A DNA stretch of 32,258 bases from an uncultured Clostridium sp. GTDB taxonomy: Bacteria; Bacillota; Clostridia; TANB77; CAG-508. A program made the position numbers and the translations under genes. Below, one piece after another: positions 7,435-14,268 of the stretch. The notes under the pieces were generated by a model. That model worked only from the letters and a program-made list of their open reading frames with translations, was not told where the DNA came from and did not search any database. Location of the stretch: assembly GCA_947574235.1 (NCBI GenBank), contig CANPIU010000019.1:1-32258 (forward strand), in the 5' to 3' direction. Position 1 is the first letter of the stretch; every line of letters starts with the position of its first letter.

Positions 7435-8697
7435 CTATTTAAGTTTCGACTTCCACCTAACTATCACAAACAAAATCACAGTACTTATAGCGATGCCAAC
7501 AAAAATAAGTCCATACTTTTTCGTTTGTTCTTTCGTAGAAGTCTGTTGAACTTCCTCTATTTGGTTACTCAATTCCTCTACTTGATAAGCCTCTTGTAAT
7601 GCGTTTTTTTCCAATTGCTTCTCCTCTTGATATTTCTTTTCTTCCTCCTCATTTCTTCGATAAACCTCTACTTGATACTTCTTTTTCGAAAAGCCATTTG
7701 GTGCTGTAACTACTATTTCTAAGAAATTATTACCTACTACTAAATTTTCTTTTCCTGTAACAGATACGATTGCTTGTTCATTTTCTGGTATTGCAAGTAC
7801 ATGTAAAGTATCTTGTTGGTTTGGTATTTGGGCTTGATAATTTGTTTGGCTATTATCGAAAGGAGGAAATAGCAAAACATTTTCAATCGCTAAAATTTCT
7901 AAATTGGTATTAGCCAGTTCTAAATTTTGTGTTTTGGTTACCTCTATGGTATACGTATTGCTTTGCGTTTTATCCGAAGAAACTACTTGAATAACAATCC
8001 TATTTAACCCTTCTTGTAAATTGGTATTTCCTGTTATTTGGATAGTAGCCTTAGGATTTTCGGTAATAGCTAAAACTTCAATATCCTTAACATTAGTTGA
8101 AACGGTTAGATAATATTCATGAACCTCTGGACTAAACTCAGGCGTTATCCCTTCTTTGTCTAGTCTTAATACTTGCAAATTAGCATTACCCTCTTGGGAA
8201 TTTTCTCCTTCTTCTTTTTCCTGCTTTGCAAAATCACTTTCCTCTTTTCCTATCCTAACTTGTTTTTCTTTAACTTCTGTTTCTAAGGATTTTCCATTTT
8301 GGTCATAAAAATCTCCTTCTAATTGAAAAGTAGCAAGCCCTTTTTCTTTTGCCCTAAATTGAAAAGTAATTAAATCCCCTTCTTTAGCACCTTTTCCTCC
8401 TTTTTCATCAAACCATACAAAAAGAATACGATTTCCTATTACATTTGTATTTTCTATGTTAGAAATATAATCCCACTTAGAAGTATCGAAATAAAGAGAA
8501 AAATCGTAGGCACTTGTTTTTACCTCTTCTATTCTAACTGTTATCTCTATTTCTTCTCCTATTTCTATCGTATCTTGATTACTTGTAAGTATAATGGTAG
8601 CCTTATCCTTTCCATAAGCTATATTCATCCTATAACAATTGCAAATGCAAGCAATGATAAAAAATATAATAATAATGCGTAGTCCTTTTTTTAACAT
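7435..8697 (-). CDS. Membrane-anchored cohesin and cadherin-like domain surface protein
   Basis: A 420-residue exported protein. An N-terminal signal sequence or anchor (RIIIIFFIIACICNC) precedes a cohesin-type domain at roughly 30-145 (TIILTSNQDTIEIGEEIEI, AYDFSLYFDTSKWDY, GDLITFQFRAKEKG). Two cadherin-like beta-sandwich repeats follow, at about 175-255 and 260-345. A charged coiled segment (EEEEKKYQEEKQLEKN) leads to a C-terminal membrane helix and a KSKLK tail. Translation probably starts at the ATG at 8697, which is preceded by GAGGAGGAAAAGT. A GTG seven codons upstream lies inside a dispersed repeat and is rejected. It is the last gene of the cohesin-sortase-dockerin group. Cohesins bind dockerins, and the adjacent glucosaminidase carries a dockerin, so a direct partnership is inferred. 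Confidence 0.85.
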   Translation of the reverse strand: MLKKGLRIIIIFFIIACICNCYRMNIAYGKDKATIILTSNQDTIEIGEEIEITVRIEEVKTSAYDFSLYFDTSKWDYISNIENTNVIGNRILFVWFDEKGGKGAKEGDLITFQFRAKEKGLATFQLEGDFYDQNGKSLETEVKEKQVRIGKEESDFAKQEKEEGENSQEGNANLQVLRLDKEGITPEFSPEVHEYYLTVSTNVKDIEVLAITENPKATIQITGNTNLQEGLNRIVIQVVSSDKTQSNTYTIEVTKTQNLELANTNLEILAIENVLLFPPFDNSQTNYQAQIPNQQDTLHVLAIPENEQAIVSVTGKENLVVGNNFLEIVVTAPNGFSKKKYQVEVYRRNEEEEKKYQEEKQLEKNALQEAYQVEELSNQIEEVQQTSTKEQTKKYGLIFVGIAISTVILFVIVRWKSKLK

Positions 8698-8710
8698 ACT
8701 TTTCCTCCTC

Positions 8711-8781
8711 GTCCCCACTGGTTCCGGGTTTAATTGGGGAATTTTTCAATTTCCCCAATGAAACCCGGAACCAGTGGGGAC
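8711..8781. repeat. Inverted pair of the 31-nt GTCCCCACTGG repeat
   Basis: The left arm 8711-8741 begins GTCCCCACTGGTTCCGGG and ends ATTGGGGAA. The right arm 8751-8781 is its reverse complement with one mismatch, and the loop is 9 nt. It can form a very stable hairpin between the dockerin gene and the downstream cohesin gene. One arm also recurs at 13659, 19192 and, degenerated, at 19836; a second pair is at 14195-14265. Confidence 0.9.
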
Positions 8782-8791
8782 CTCAAGACTT

Positions 8792-10150
8792 CTATTGTTG
8801 TATTATTTGTAAACCTAAAATGTGTCTTTGTATTAATAATAAGTCGACTGAACTCGGCTTTTTGCCGTTTTTATTGATATTAGTTGCTTTCCTAAAAATT
8901 GTTTCTATCGGTTCTATTTCTAATATATGACGTTGTAAGACTAATAAATCAACACTATTGATTTTTCCATCTCCATTGGCATCACCATACAGGATAATTG
9001 AATATTGCCTTAATATTTTGCCATCTTCTTTTACTTGTATTTTAGAACCTGTTCCTACTACGTCTGTATCACTTAACCTTTCATTTTTATGGTTTACGAT
9101 TTCAATTTCTAAAGCTGTCGATATTTTTGGTAAGATGTCTACTACCGTATTTTTGTTGTACTCTAATCCGCTCATTTCTAAACCATTTACAACCAGTGGG
9201 CTCTCAAAATCAATTTCGGAATCTTCCATATTTCTTACTACTACAACCTTACCTTTTGCCTGAATTGCTGGATTTTCTTTACTACTAGCTATGATTTGCG
9301 TCTCTCCTATTTGTTTAGCGGTAATTATCCCATTTTCTTGTATTGTGGCTATTTCTGCATTACTGCTTTGATAATTAATTCCTGGTTCATCTGCATCTTC
9401 TGGTTCTATGTTGGCCTTGATTTGGAAAGTTTCTCCTAGGTTTAGGTAAATTTCCTCTTGGTCTAAAGAAATCCCTGTCACTTTGCTATATACTTTGACT
9501 GTAATTTGACTTTGTACATTATTTTCTTCGGCCTTAACAATAATTGTCGTTTCTCCTGAACGAAGTGCTTGAATCTTTCCTTTGTCATCAACCGTTGCAA
9601 CCAATTGATTGCTCGACTGATAACTTACTTTATGCGTACTTGCTTCTGGTGGCAAAATCGTTACTTGTAATGATTTTGTTTCTCCTTTTTGCAAAGTAGT
9701 ATTGTCTAAACTAAGGTCAATTTTTTCAATTTGAACGGGTGGAACTTCTGTTATATAGCTTGCATAGATATAGCCAATGATACCATTATCTAGTTTTACT
9801 TTATCCCACCTTTCTCCTGCTTGCCTTCCCTTTTTTATTCTTGTCATTTTATCTTGCTGATTTAGCGTGGTAATTACTTCATAAGAGGTAGATGGACCTG
9901 TTCTGACGTTCACATTATTTCCATTGCAATATACTTTTGTATTATCCTGCACAAAGTCACTGCTATTGATATTAGGACTTTCGGTTGGTATCTCTGGCAT
10001 ATTTTGAAATACGGGTATCACAAAGGATAAGGTCGTACTTAATAGTCCACTTTTTGAATAGCCATTATAAATGGATTTTGATTCACTATATGGTGCTAAG
10101 ACATTGGTCATATATTGATGCCAAAACAAGCCATTTCCGGCCTTCATCAT
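8792..10150 (-). CDS. SH3, Ig-like and dockerin part of the frameshifted glucosaminidase
   Basis: C-terminal part of the secreted wall hydrolase whose catalytic region lies in the next frame. It opens with GNGLFWHQYMTNVLAPYSES, the usual end of this type of glucosaminidase domain. Next come a bacterial SH3 domain (about 70-140, NNVNVRTGPSTSYEVITTL), two Big_2 Ig-like domains (about 143-222 and 223-305) and a linker. A C-terminal type I dockerin has a canonical first calcium loop (DANGDGKINSVDLLVLQRHIL) and a divergent second one (NINKNGKKPSSVDLLLIQRHIL). The MMKA start of this frame is not a real start: the true join is at Gly5 (codon GGA, 10138-10136), after a one-base skip in the upstream frame. 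The dockerin should dock onto the neighbouring cohesin proteins. Confidence 0.9.
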   Translation of the reverse strand: MMKAGNGLFWHQYMTNVLAPYSESKSIYNGYSKSGLLSTTLSFVIPVFQNMPEIPTESPNINSSDFVQDNTKVYCNGNNVNVRTGPSTSYEVITTLNQQDKMTRIKKGRQAGERWDKVKLDNGIIGYIYASYITEVPPVQIEKIDLSLDNTTLQKGETKSLQVTILPPEASTHKVSYQSSNQLVATVDDKGKIQALRSGETTIIVKAEENNVQSQITVKVYSKVTGISLDQEEIYLNLGETFQIKANIEPEDADEPGINYQSSNAEIATIQENGIITAKQIGETQIIASSKENPAIQAKGKVVVVRNMEDSEIDFESPLVVNGLEMSGLEYNKNTVVDILPKISTALEIEIVNHKNERLSDTDVVGTGSKIQVKEDGKILRQYSIILYGDANGDGKINSVDLLVLQRHILEIEPIETIFRKATNINKNGKKPSSVDLLLIQRHILGLQIIQQ

Positions 10151-11039
10151 TGACGTCGAATTTTTGCAAATAAATGGTATCTTGACCTACATTGATATAA
10201 CTAGAACCGATAAAAATGGCACCTCCTGTTATAGCTCTTTCTTTGGTATTCCAAGGAATTTGATATTTGTCTTTGGTGGCTTGACTAGCCCCTTTTCCAT
10301 CTTTGGCATATTGCAATCCATTTTTAATGGCACCCATTGGTTCAGAAGAACTAGTAGCTCCGATATTATAAAAATTATAAAGTCCTTTAAATCCTTCTAC
10401 GGTTCCACTAATGGAACTATGCGATAAAAATGGTCCTACTTCTTGCTTTATACGAGAAGCTAAGTGATACGGGCTAACAAGCGAAGTTTTCCCTCCTCTT
10501 AATATTAAATCTGCATATTTTTCGTTCATGGAAATGGTATTTCCATTACTATCGAAGTAAGAAACCTTAGTATTGTAAAATTCTGTTCCATATAATATTT
10601 TTTCAATGCCATCTAAGTTGTTCGTATGAGCATCATAAGATAAGCCTTCAAATTGAAAAAGGCGAACTTCGTTTAAAAAGTTTCTAGGGTCCATGCAATA
10701 TTCTACTGCTTGTCTCGAACTATCTACCCACCCTGCATCTACTTCTACATTGTACTGACCTGGTGTTGTATTTTTCCAACGATCGGAATAATTCTTGGGA
10801 ACTAAATTTTTTCCAAAGACATTTTCCTCGTTAATCACATAATTCCAATCTAAGTTTGTATAAAGGGCTGTAAACTTCCAATTTGGATGTTTTTTAGCAA
10901 GTTCTCTTAAATAGGGTTGATAACTAGCTGGAAAACTATCAATTCCTTCTAATTTAGTAGATGCTACTACTTGAAAGTAAAGAAATAGACTGATAGACAT
11001 TAATAAAAATAAAATGGCAATAAAAATTATTTTTTTCAT
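10086..11039 (-). CDS. Glucosaminidase (GH73-like) N-terminal catalytic part, frameshifted
   Basis: Secreted peptidoglycan hydrolase expected to cleave N-acetylglucosaminyl bonds. A signal peptide (about 1-27, KKIIFIAILFLLMSISLFLYF) precedes an N-terminal domain (FPASYQPYLRELAKKHPNWKFTALYTNLDW). The glucosaminidase domain follows, with the probable catalytic Glu200 in SPYHLASRIKQEVG and FKGLYNFYNIGATSS. At codon 301 the frame reads CGG within GAA-GGC-CGG-AAA. Skipping one C (10139 or 10140) gives DEG-GNGLFWHQYMTNVLAP, the expected continuation. Without a shift the frame ends about 16 residues later (RKWLVLASIYDQCLSTI). The start ATG overlaps the sortase stop as ATGA and uses the CGGAGGAAAA site inside the sortase gene, implying coupled translation. 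Confidence 0.9.
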   Translation of the reverse strand: MKKIIFIAILFLLMSISLFLYFQVVASTKLEGIDSFPASYQPYLRELAKKHPNWKFTALYTNLDWNYVINEENVFGKNLVPKNYSDRWKNTTPGQYNVEVDAGWVDSSRQAVEYCMDPRNFLNEVRLFQFEGLSYDAHTNNLDGIEKILYGTEFYNTKVSYFDSNGNTISMNEKYADLILRGGKTSLVSPYHLASRIKQEVGPFLSHSSISGTVEGFKGLYNFYNIGATSSSEPMGAIKNGLQYAKDGKGASQATKDKYQIPWNTKERAITGGAIFIGSSYINVGQDTIYLQKFDVNDEGRKWLVLASIYDQCLSTI

Positions 11040-11641
11040 TTTTCCTCCGCTTTTACAATAATTCTTTTGACTGAGTCACTCGTACAAGTAATTAAGGTAA
11101 CTTCTTTTTTTCCGTTGGTGTCTTGGGATAAACAAGTTACTTCTTCTGGCATTACTTTATATATGTCATAAATTTTATATTCCACTTTTCCAACTAAGTT
11201 ATCTGAAATCGTAAAGGTATCGCCTACTGTTAATTCTTTTAAGCGATGGAACATATTTCGATTTGGGAAATTATGGCCAGCAATACAAAAGTTTCCCTTT
11301 TGGTTGGCATCTGCTCCCCAAAATTTGGTGACTGATACGTTTAAAGCATGGTTTGAATAGTTTTTTAAGACATAAGTTTTTAAATTAATCATAGGAATTT
11401 CTAATTTAGCTGCGACAGTATATCCTTTATATTCCTCTTCTACCTTTTCTTTCGGATATTCTTTCACAGGAACCGTAATGGGGGGTTCTTCTTTTACTTC
11501 CTGTTTCGTACTTATATTTTGCGTCTCATAAATAGGTTCGTTCTTTTGGTTTTCTTTTTGTTCTGTTATGCTACCCCAAATAATAACGCTTAATACCCCT
11601 ACTATGATGAAAAAATTGAAAATTATCTTTTTTCCTTTCAT
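11036..11641 (-). CDS. Sortase
   Basis: A membrane-bound cysteine transpeptidase of 201 residues. An N-terminal membrane helix (about 6-24) is followed by a Pro/Glu-rich linker and the sortase barrel. The catalytic triad is visible as His123 (CIAGHNFPNR), Cys186 (VTLITCTSDS) and Arg193 (KRIIVKAEE). The ATG follows GAGGAGAAAAACAA. It lies directly downstream of an LPKTG-bearing cohesin protein and overlaps the dockerin-bearing glucosaminidase by four bases, so its most likely substrate is that cohesin protein, which it would attach to the cell wall. Sub-class assignment is uncertain. Confidence 0.93.
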   Translation of the reverse strand: MKGKKIIFNFFIIVGVLSVIIWGSITEQKENQKNEPIYETQNISTKQEVKEEPPITVPVKEYPKEKVEEEYKGYTVAAKLEIPMINLKTYVLKNYSNHALNVSVTKFWGADANQKGNFCIAGHNFPNRNMFHRLKELTVGDTFTISDNLVGKVEYKIYDIYKVMPEEVTCLSQDTNGKKEVTLITCTSDSVKRIIVKAEEK

Positions 11642-11665
11642 TTGTTTTTCTCCTCGTTAGTATGT

Positions 11666-11701
11666 AAATAAGATGCTTCTAATTTTAAAAACATCTTATT
11701 T
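11666..11701 (-). terminator. Stem-loop between the cohesin-LPKTG gene and the sortase
   Basis: AAATAAGATG (11666-11675) pairs perfectly with CATCTTATTT (11692-11701) around a 16-nt loop. The T-tail on the minus strand is short, so this may be a leaky terminator that sets a higher level of the scaffold gene, or an RNA-stability hairpin. Confidence 0.45.
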
Positions 11702-11708
11702 TTTCCTG

Positions 11709-12737
11709 TTAATCTTTTTTCTTATTGTAATAAACATAGGAACTAACTAAAACCATTAAAATAACAAGAATTGGTATATAAAGATTGCTACCTGTCTTTG
11801 GTAATTTTTTTGGTGTTTCCTCTGGTTTTACTTCTTCTACTTCTGGTGTTTCATTTACAGTTGGTTCATTGGTTTGTGGTGGTACTGGTGTTGCTATTTC
11901 TTGTACTGTAAAAGCAAAGCTTGCTTGTGAAATGACTTGGTCAGAATTATCTCGGTCAATTAGTTTTAAAGTAATGGTATAATCCCCTGCTTGACTAAAA
12001 ATAGCTCTTGTTTGCAAACTTTGTAATACGTCCTTTCCTCCTATTTTAAAGCCTTGTGCGTCTCCCCATCCACTTTGGATAATGTCATGTTCTAAGTTGC
12101 TTTGGTCATTGGCTAATAATTGAACCGTTGCTCCTGCTGGTGTTGTACTTTCTGCTACTAATCTTGCATGTTCATAATAATGTCCCATTGGCGATGCATA
12201 ACTTAAGTTCATTGCCTTTTCTTCGTCTTTTACAATTTCCCCTGTGTGTTCTAATTTAAGAGTATAATCTACATATTGTGGCTCAACTGTTACATTTTTA
12301 ACAATTGGTGTTGTGATATCATCAAATTGAACAGATGCATCTGGATTAGCTAATCCTTCTCCTGTTACTAAAAATTCAGTTGGATTAGAAGTGGTAATAT
12401 CTGCCTTAGCACGGAAAGTTGCACTCATATCGTTTCTAGGATTGGTTCCTCCTGTTGTGTCATAAAAAGTTACTTTTACCTTATCCCCTGTGTTATTAGC
12501 AGTTCCTCCTTCTGCTGATACATAATCAAAAATGTTGTTATCATAGGCAATGTCAAAAGTATAGGCTCCTAAAGCTTGTCCAAAGTTTATGCTTACCGTT
12601 ACTTCTTCTCCTGGTCTTACAGTAGTTTTACTCGTTTGTACGTCTATGGTGTCTAGGGCTGCTGCATAGCTGTTTCCTGCAAAGATAAGTACACTAAGTA
12701 AAGTTATCATAATAAAAATGCTAATGATTTTTTTCAT
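11709..12737 (-). CDS. LPKTG cell-wall-anchored cohesin-domain protein
   Basis: A 342-residue secreted surface protein. A signal peptide (about 1-26) ends near NSYAAA. A cohesin-type domain at about 28-150 shows the family pattern (VQTSKTTVRPGEEVTVSINF, LGAYTFDIAYDNNIFDYVSA, DMSATFRAKAD). A second beta domain (about 160-285, with FSQAGDYTITLKLIDRDNSDQVISQASFAFTV) and a Pro/Glu-rich spacer follow. The C-terminus has LPKTG at about 312, a hydrophobic helix and the basic tail NKKKD. It is therefore a sortase substrate and a wall-attached dockerin receptor. AAAGGAGGAAAAAAACA precedes the ATG. It is the first gene of the surface module and the likely scaffold for the downstream dockerin enzyme. 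Confidence 0.92.
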   Translation of the reverse strand: MKKIISIFIMITLLSVLIFAGNSYAAALDTIDVQTSKTTVRPGEEVTVSINFGQALGAYTFDIAYDNNIFDYVSAEGGTANNTGDKVKVTFYDTTGGTNPRNDMSATFRAKADITTSNPTEFLVTGEGLANPDASVQFDDITTPIVKNVTVEPQYVDYTLKLEHTGEIVKDEEKAMNLSYASPMGHYYEHARLVAESTTPAGATVQLLANDQSNLEHDIIQSGWGDAQGFKIGGKDVLQSLQTRAIFSQAGDYTITLKLIDRDNSDQVISQASFAFTVQEIATPVPPQTNEPTVNETPEVEEVKPEETPKKLPKTGSNLYIPILVILMVLVSSYVYYNKKKD

Positions 12738-12846
12738 TGTTTTTTTCCTCCTTTTTTTGTTTAATAATTTTATTATGCCAAATTTTTTAATAAGTTATTT
12801 AGTAAATATTTCAAGTAAATTTTTGTTCAAAAATAGGCATAATAAA

Positions 12847-12874
12847 AATACAATAGCAAAATTTCTATTGTATT
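12847..12874 (-). terminator. Stem-loop upstream of the cohesin-LPKTG gene
   Basis: A perfect 10-bp repeat AATACAATAG (12847-12856) / CTATTGTATT (12865-12874) with an 8-nt loop, followed on the minus strand by TTTTTATT. It probably backs up the hairpin at 12919-12945 in ending transcription from the DUF305 gene. Confidence 0.55.
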
Positions 12875-12918
12875 CTTATCATTATAATCATTTATTAAAT
12901 ATAGTAATATAAAAAATG

Positions 12919-12945
12919 ACCACGGGCCCGTAGGTTGACCGTGGT
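12919..12945 (-). terminator. GC-rich terminator after the DUF305 gene
   Basis: ACCACGG (12919-12925) pairs with CCGTGGT (12939-12945). On the minus strand CATTTTTTAT follows. It is about 85 bases downstream of the DUF305 stop and is the most GC-rich element of this region. Confidence 0.7.
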
Positions 12946-13029
12946 ACGATCTAGTATAATTAGTATACTACTTAAAACTTTAATTTGTCAAGCCTAATTA
13001 CACCGTATTATTATATTCCTATTTTTTAT

Positions 13030-13602
13030 TTAATATGCTTTCTTAGATAATCTTCTTTGAATTTCTTTTAACTCCTTCACACCTTTTGTTTGTTCTTCTA
13101 TGATACCATCTGCAACTACCTTTAATCTTGGGTCGATTCGAAAATTTAGTAGATTTTTGCACATATCAATGGCACCTTCATGATGAGGTATCATTTCATA
13201 AGTAAAATCTAGATTAATATAAATCGTTCTAGGAGCACTTTTCATTTTTCCTATCATCTGTTTTGTAATCTCTAGGTACTTTTCTTGGTAAGGCTTCACC
13301 TCTTGTGGCATATTTTGAAAACCATACGTAGTTTTAGCAATTTCCCTCATTTGCTCTATTTCTTCTGTTTGTCTTTTAATCATATGCTTAGCCATCTCTT
13401 GTAAGGCTTGATAAGTTGTATATTCTAATAAATTTTCAGCCATGCAAATGGCTGCTTGATGATGAGGTATCATTGTTTCGATAAAATTAATCGTAATACA
13501 ATTGGTTATCTCTTGTGATAACATTTTTTCTGCCATCTCACTTATAATCTCATCATATCTACATAAATATTTTCTTGCTCTCATAACTTGCCTATTTTGC
13601 AT
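13030..13602 (-). CDS. DUF305 family protein, two MIPHH motifs
   Basis: A 190-residue, mainly helical protein with a duplicated DUF305 signature: MIPHHQAAICMAENLL at 44-59 and MIPHHEGAIDMCKNLL at 137-152. The ferritin-like DUF305 fold is often linked to metal binding, and paired His plus Met/Cys residues are present in both repeats; the exact role is not established. There is no signal peptide. The start is taken as the ATG at 13602, preceded by AGAAGGAGAGTGAGACAA; an upstream in-frame start would lie in front of that ribosome-binding site. The gene diverges from the CotF-like pair across a short region that holds one copy of the dispersed repeat. Confidence 0.88.
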   Translation of the reverse strand: MQNRQVMRARKYLCRYDEIISEMAEKMLSQEITNCITINFIETMIPHHQAAICMAENLLEYTTYQALQEMAKHMIKRQTEEIEQMREIAKTTYGFQNMPQEVKPYQEKYLEITKQMIGKMKSAPRTIYINLDFTYEMIPHHEGAIDMCKNLLNFRIDPRLKVVADGIIEEQTKGVKELKEIQRRLSKKAY

Positions 13603-13658
13603 TTGTCTCACTCTCCTTCTTATTATCATATAGATTTTTGTCTAAAAGTGTTACAAAT

Positions 13659-13689
13659 GTCCCCACTGGTTCCGGGTTTCATTGGGGAA
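13659..13689 (+). repeat. Single copy of the 31-nt GTCCCCACTGG repeat
   Basis: Matches the left arm at 8711-8741 except for one base (TTTC instead of TTTA). It lies between the divergent DUF305 and CotF-like genes. Its ends (TCCCCA and TTGGGGA) are themselves complementary, so a single copy can fold. Confidence 0.88.
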
Positions 13690-13752
13690 CTAGATAAGGA
13701 TAATGTATAAATTTTAAAAGGTTGGAAATACTTTCTTTAGGTGGTGATTATT

Positions 13753-13926
13753 ATGACAAGTAAAGAACTTTTATATGTTGAGGATGCTTTAGGCCATGAA
13801 AATTTCATGAAAACCTGTAGTAAAAATACCTCATCTCAACTTCAAGACACAACTCTATCTACTTATATAGGAGAATTAGAGCAAAAACATACTGAAATTT
13901 TTAACAAATTTTTAAATTTATTATAA
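13753..13926 (+). CDS. Small spore-coat-like protein (CotF partner)
   Basis: A 57-residue helical protein (MTSKELLYVEDALGHENFMKT...). The ELLYVEDALGHENF phrase resembles the small partner found beside CotF-type spore coat proteins, where ferritin-like helices are common. The ATG at 13753 follows AGGTGGTGATTATT; an upstream GTG at 13741 lies within that ribosome-binding site and is rejected. The next gene begins 13 bases downstream. These two genes run on the plus strand, against most of the window. Spore localisation is inferred from family only. Confidence 0.75.
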   Translation: MTSKELLYVEDALGHENFMKTCSKNTSSQLQDTTLSTYIGELEQKHTEIFNKFLNLL

Positions 13927-13939
13927 AGGAGGAACTAAA

Positions 13940-14188
13940 ATGCAAGATAAAGACTTAATGGAAAAAGAATTACTCATTATTAAAGGTGTTTGTGACTTAT
14001 ATCTTCATGGGACCATTGAATCTTCTACTGCTGAAGTTCACTGTGCTTTCAAGGAAGCCCTAAATGAAGCCCTAGATATTCAAAACAAAATCTATAATTT
14101 GATGGCAGAAAGAGGTTGGTACAAAATGGAAAATGCAGAACAAACAAAAATCGATAGTGCTAAACAAAAATATAGTAGTAGTAATTAA
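13940..14188 (+). CDS. CotF-family spore coat protein
   Basis: An 82-residue helical protein, MQDKDLMEKELLIIKGVCDLY, with LHGTIESSTAEVHCAFKEALNEALDIQNKIYNLMAERGWYKMENAE. The FKEALNEAL...QNKIYNLMAERGWY core is the CotF/YhcQ-type signature, a two-helix ferritin-like half found in spore coat proteins of Bacilli and Clostridia. AAAGGAGGAACTAAA precedes the ATG. It probably forms a two-gene unit with the gene just upstream and ends in the inverted repeat at 14195-14265. It implies that the lineage can, or once could, sporulate. Confidence 0.88.
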   Translation: MQDKDLMEKELLIIKGVCDLYLHGTIESSTAEVHCAFKEALNEALDIQNKIYNLMAERGWYKMENAEQTKIDSAKQKYSSSN

Positions 14189-14194
14189 CTCAAA

Positions 14195-14265
14195 ATCCCC
14201 ACTAAATTTCTGGGTTTGCTTAGAGAATTTTTAGTTCCCCAATGAAACCCGGAACCAGTGGGGAT
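14195..14265. repeat. Second inverted pair of the dispersed repeat, acting as two-way terminator
   Basis: The right arm 14235-14265 is almost identical to that at 8751-8781. The left arm 14195-14227 is degenerate (ATCCCCACTAAATTTCTGGG). T- and A-runs flank the hairpin, which lies between the convergent ends of the CotF gene (plus) and the ABC permease gene (minus), so it should terminate transcription from both sides. Confidence 0.8.
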
Positions 14266-14268
14266 TTT

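Noticed and set aside
8698..8718. GTG start at 8718 giving MGTRRKS in front of the cohesin/cadherin-like protein
   Set aside because: The GTG lies inside the dispersed repeat, upstream of the AGGAGG site that serves the ATG at 8697.
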